64,000 bases of DNA. Origin: Phycisphaerales bacterium (GTDB taxonomy: Bacteria > Planctomycetota > Phycisphaerae > Phycisphaerales > UBA1924). This document shows positions 63,982 through 64,000 of this stretch, piece by piece. The translations under genes were made by a program, and so were the position numbers. The notes under the pieces are model-generated. The model was not told the origin of the DNA, did not search any database, and saw nothing but the letters and a program-made list of their open reading frames with translations. The stretch is from the NCBI GenBank assembly GCA_028289195.1, contig JANQQR010000025.1:1-64000 (forward strand), written 5' to 3'. The stretch's first letter is position 1; each line of letters opens with the position of its first letter.

Positions 63982-64000
63982 CCTGAGGAGTCTCCTAATG

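Overview
The window is a high-GC (roughly two-thirds G+C), gene-dense bacterial chromosome segment. It most resembles a planctomycete of the class Phycisphaerae. This placement is inferred from hallmark proteins: an ECF sigma factor overlapping a Ser/Thr kinase with C-terminal TPRs, a secreted protein ending in a planctomycete dockerin-like module, an HU protein and a pyruvate phosphate dikinase with Lys/Ala-rich histone-H1-like tails, and a TPR protein carrying two copies of the RNA polymerase alpha C-terminal domain. Intergenic gaps are short, ATGA/GTGA overlaps are frequent, and GTG/TTG starts are common. I saw no rRNA, tRNA, CRISPR array, transposase or phage gene.

Layout. 1-10.6 kb is mostly housekeeping: the 3' end of trpC, a lipoprotein, ppdK, pabB coupled to a Nudix hydrolase, alr, a DEAD-box helicase with promoter and terminator, and a secreted dockerin-like protein. 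10.7-20.1 kb holds a giant AsmA-like membrane-anchored protein, a PilZ protein, and the gdhA - ECF sigma - kinase/TPR run.

20.2-42.2 kb is a glycan-assembly region made of five strand blocks. It contains a CDP-paratose-2-epimerase-like enzyme, about nine glycosyltransferase-like proteins (GT2, CgeB-like and others), a nucleotide-sugar dehydrogenase, a radical SAM enzyme, three methyltransferase-like proteins, a sulfotransferase fused to a catalytically dead nitrilase fold, a NeuA/KdsC-like fusion and a domain-swapped HldE. Several glycosyltransferases share a small C-terminal Rossmann-like module with a GxG(R/K)N motif. One of them is broken by a single base in a run of ten G. Together the block looks like a locus for a decorated (methylated, possibly sulfated, heptose- or sialic-like) surface polysaccharide or glycoprotein glycan. 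An HU gene sits inside it.

42.2-64 kb returns to general functions: ispE, malQ, class I fructose-bisphosphate aldolase, an HD-GYP c-di-GMP phosphodiesterase, two DinB-fold proteins, an esterase, methyltransferases, a YcgR/PilZ protein, a DUF58-transglutaminase pair, a repeat-tailed lipoprotein, scpB, a MATE transporter, the TPR/alpha-CTD protein and a SpoIID/LytB protein. One HD-GYP and two PilZ proteins point to c-di-GMP signalling.

The most unusual items are the sulfotransferase/pseudo-nitrilase fusion in a tight six-gene operon, the recurring Rossmann tails on glycosyltransferases, the duplicated alpha-CTD protein, and the basic tail on PPDK.
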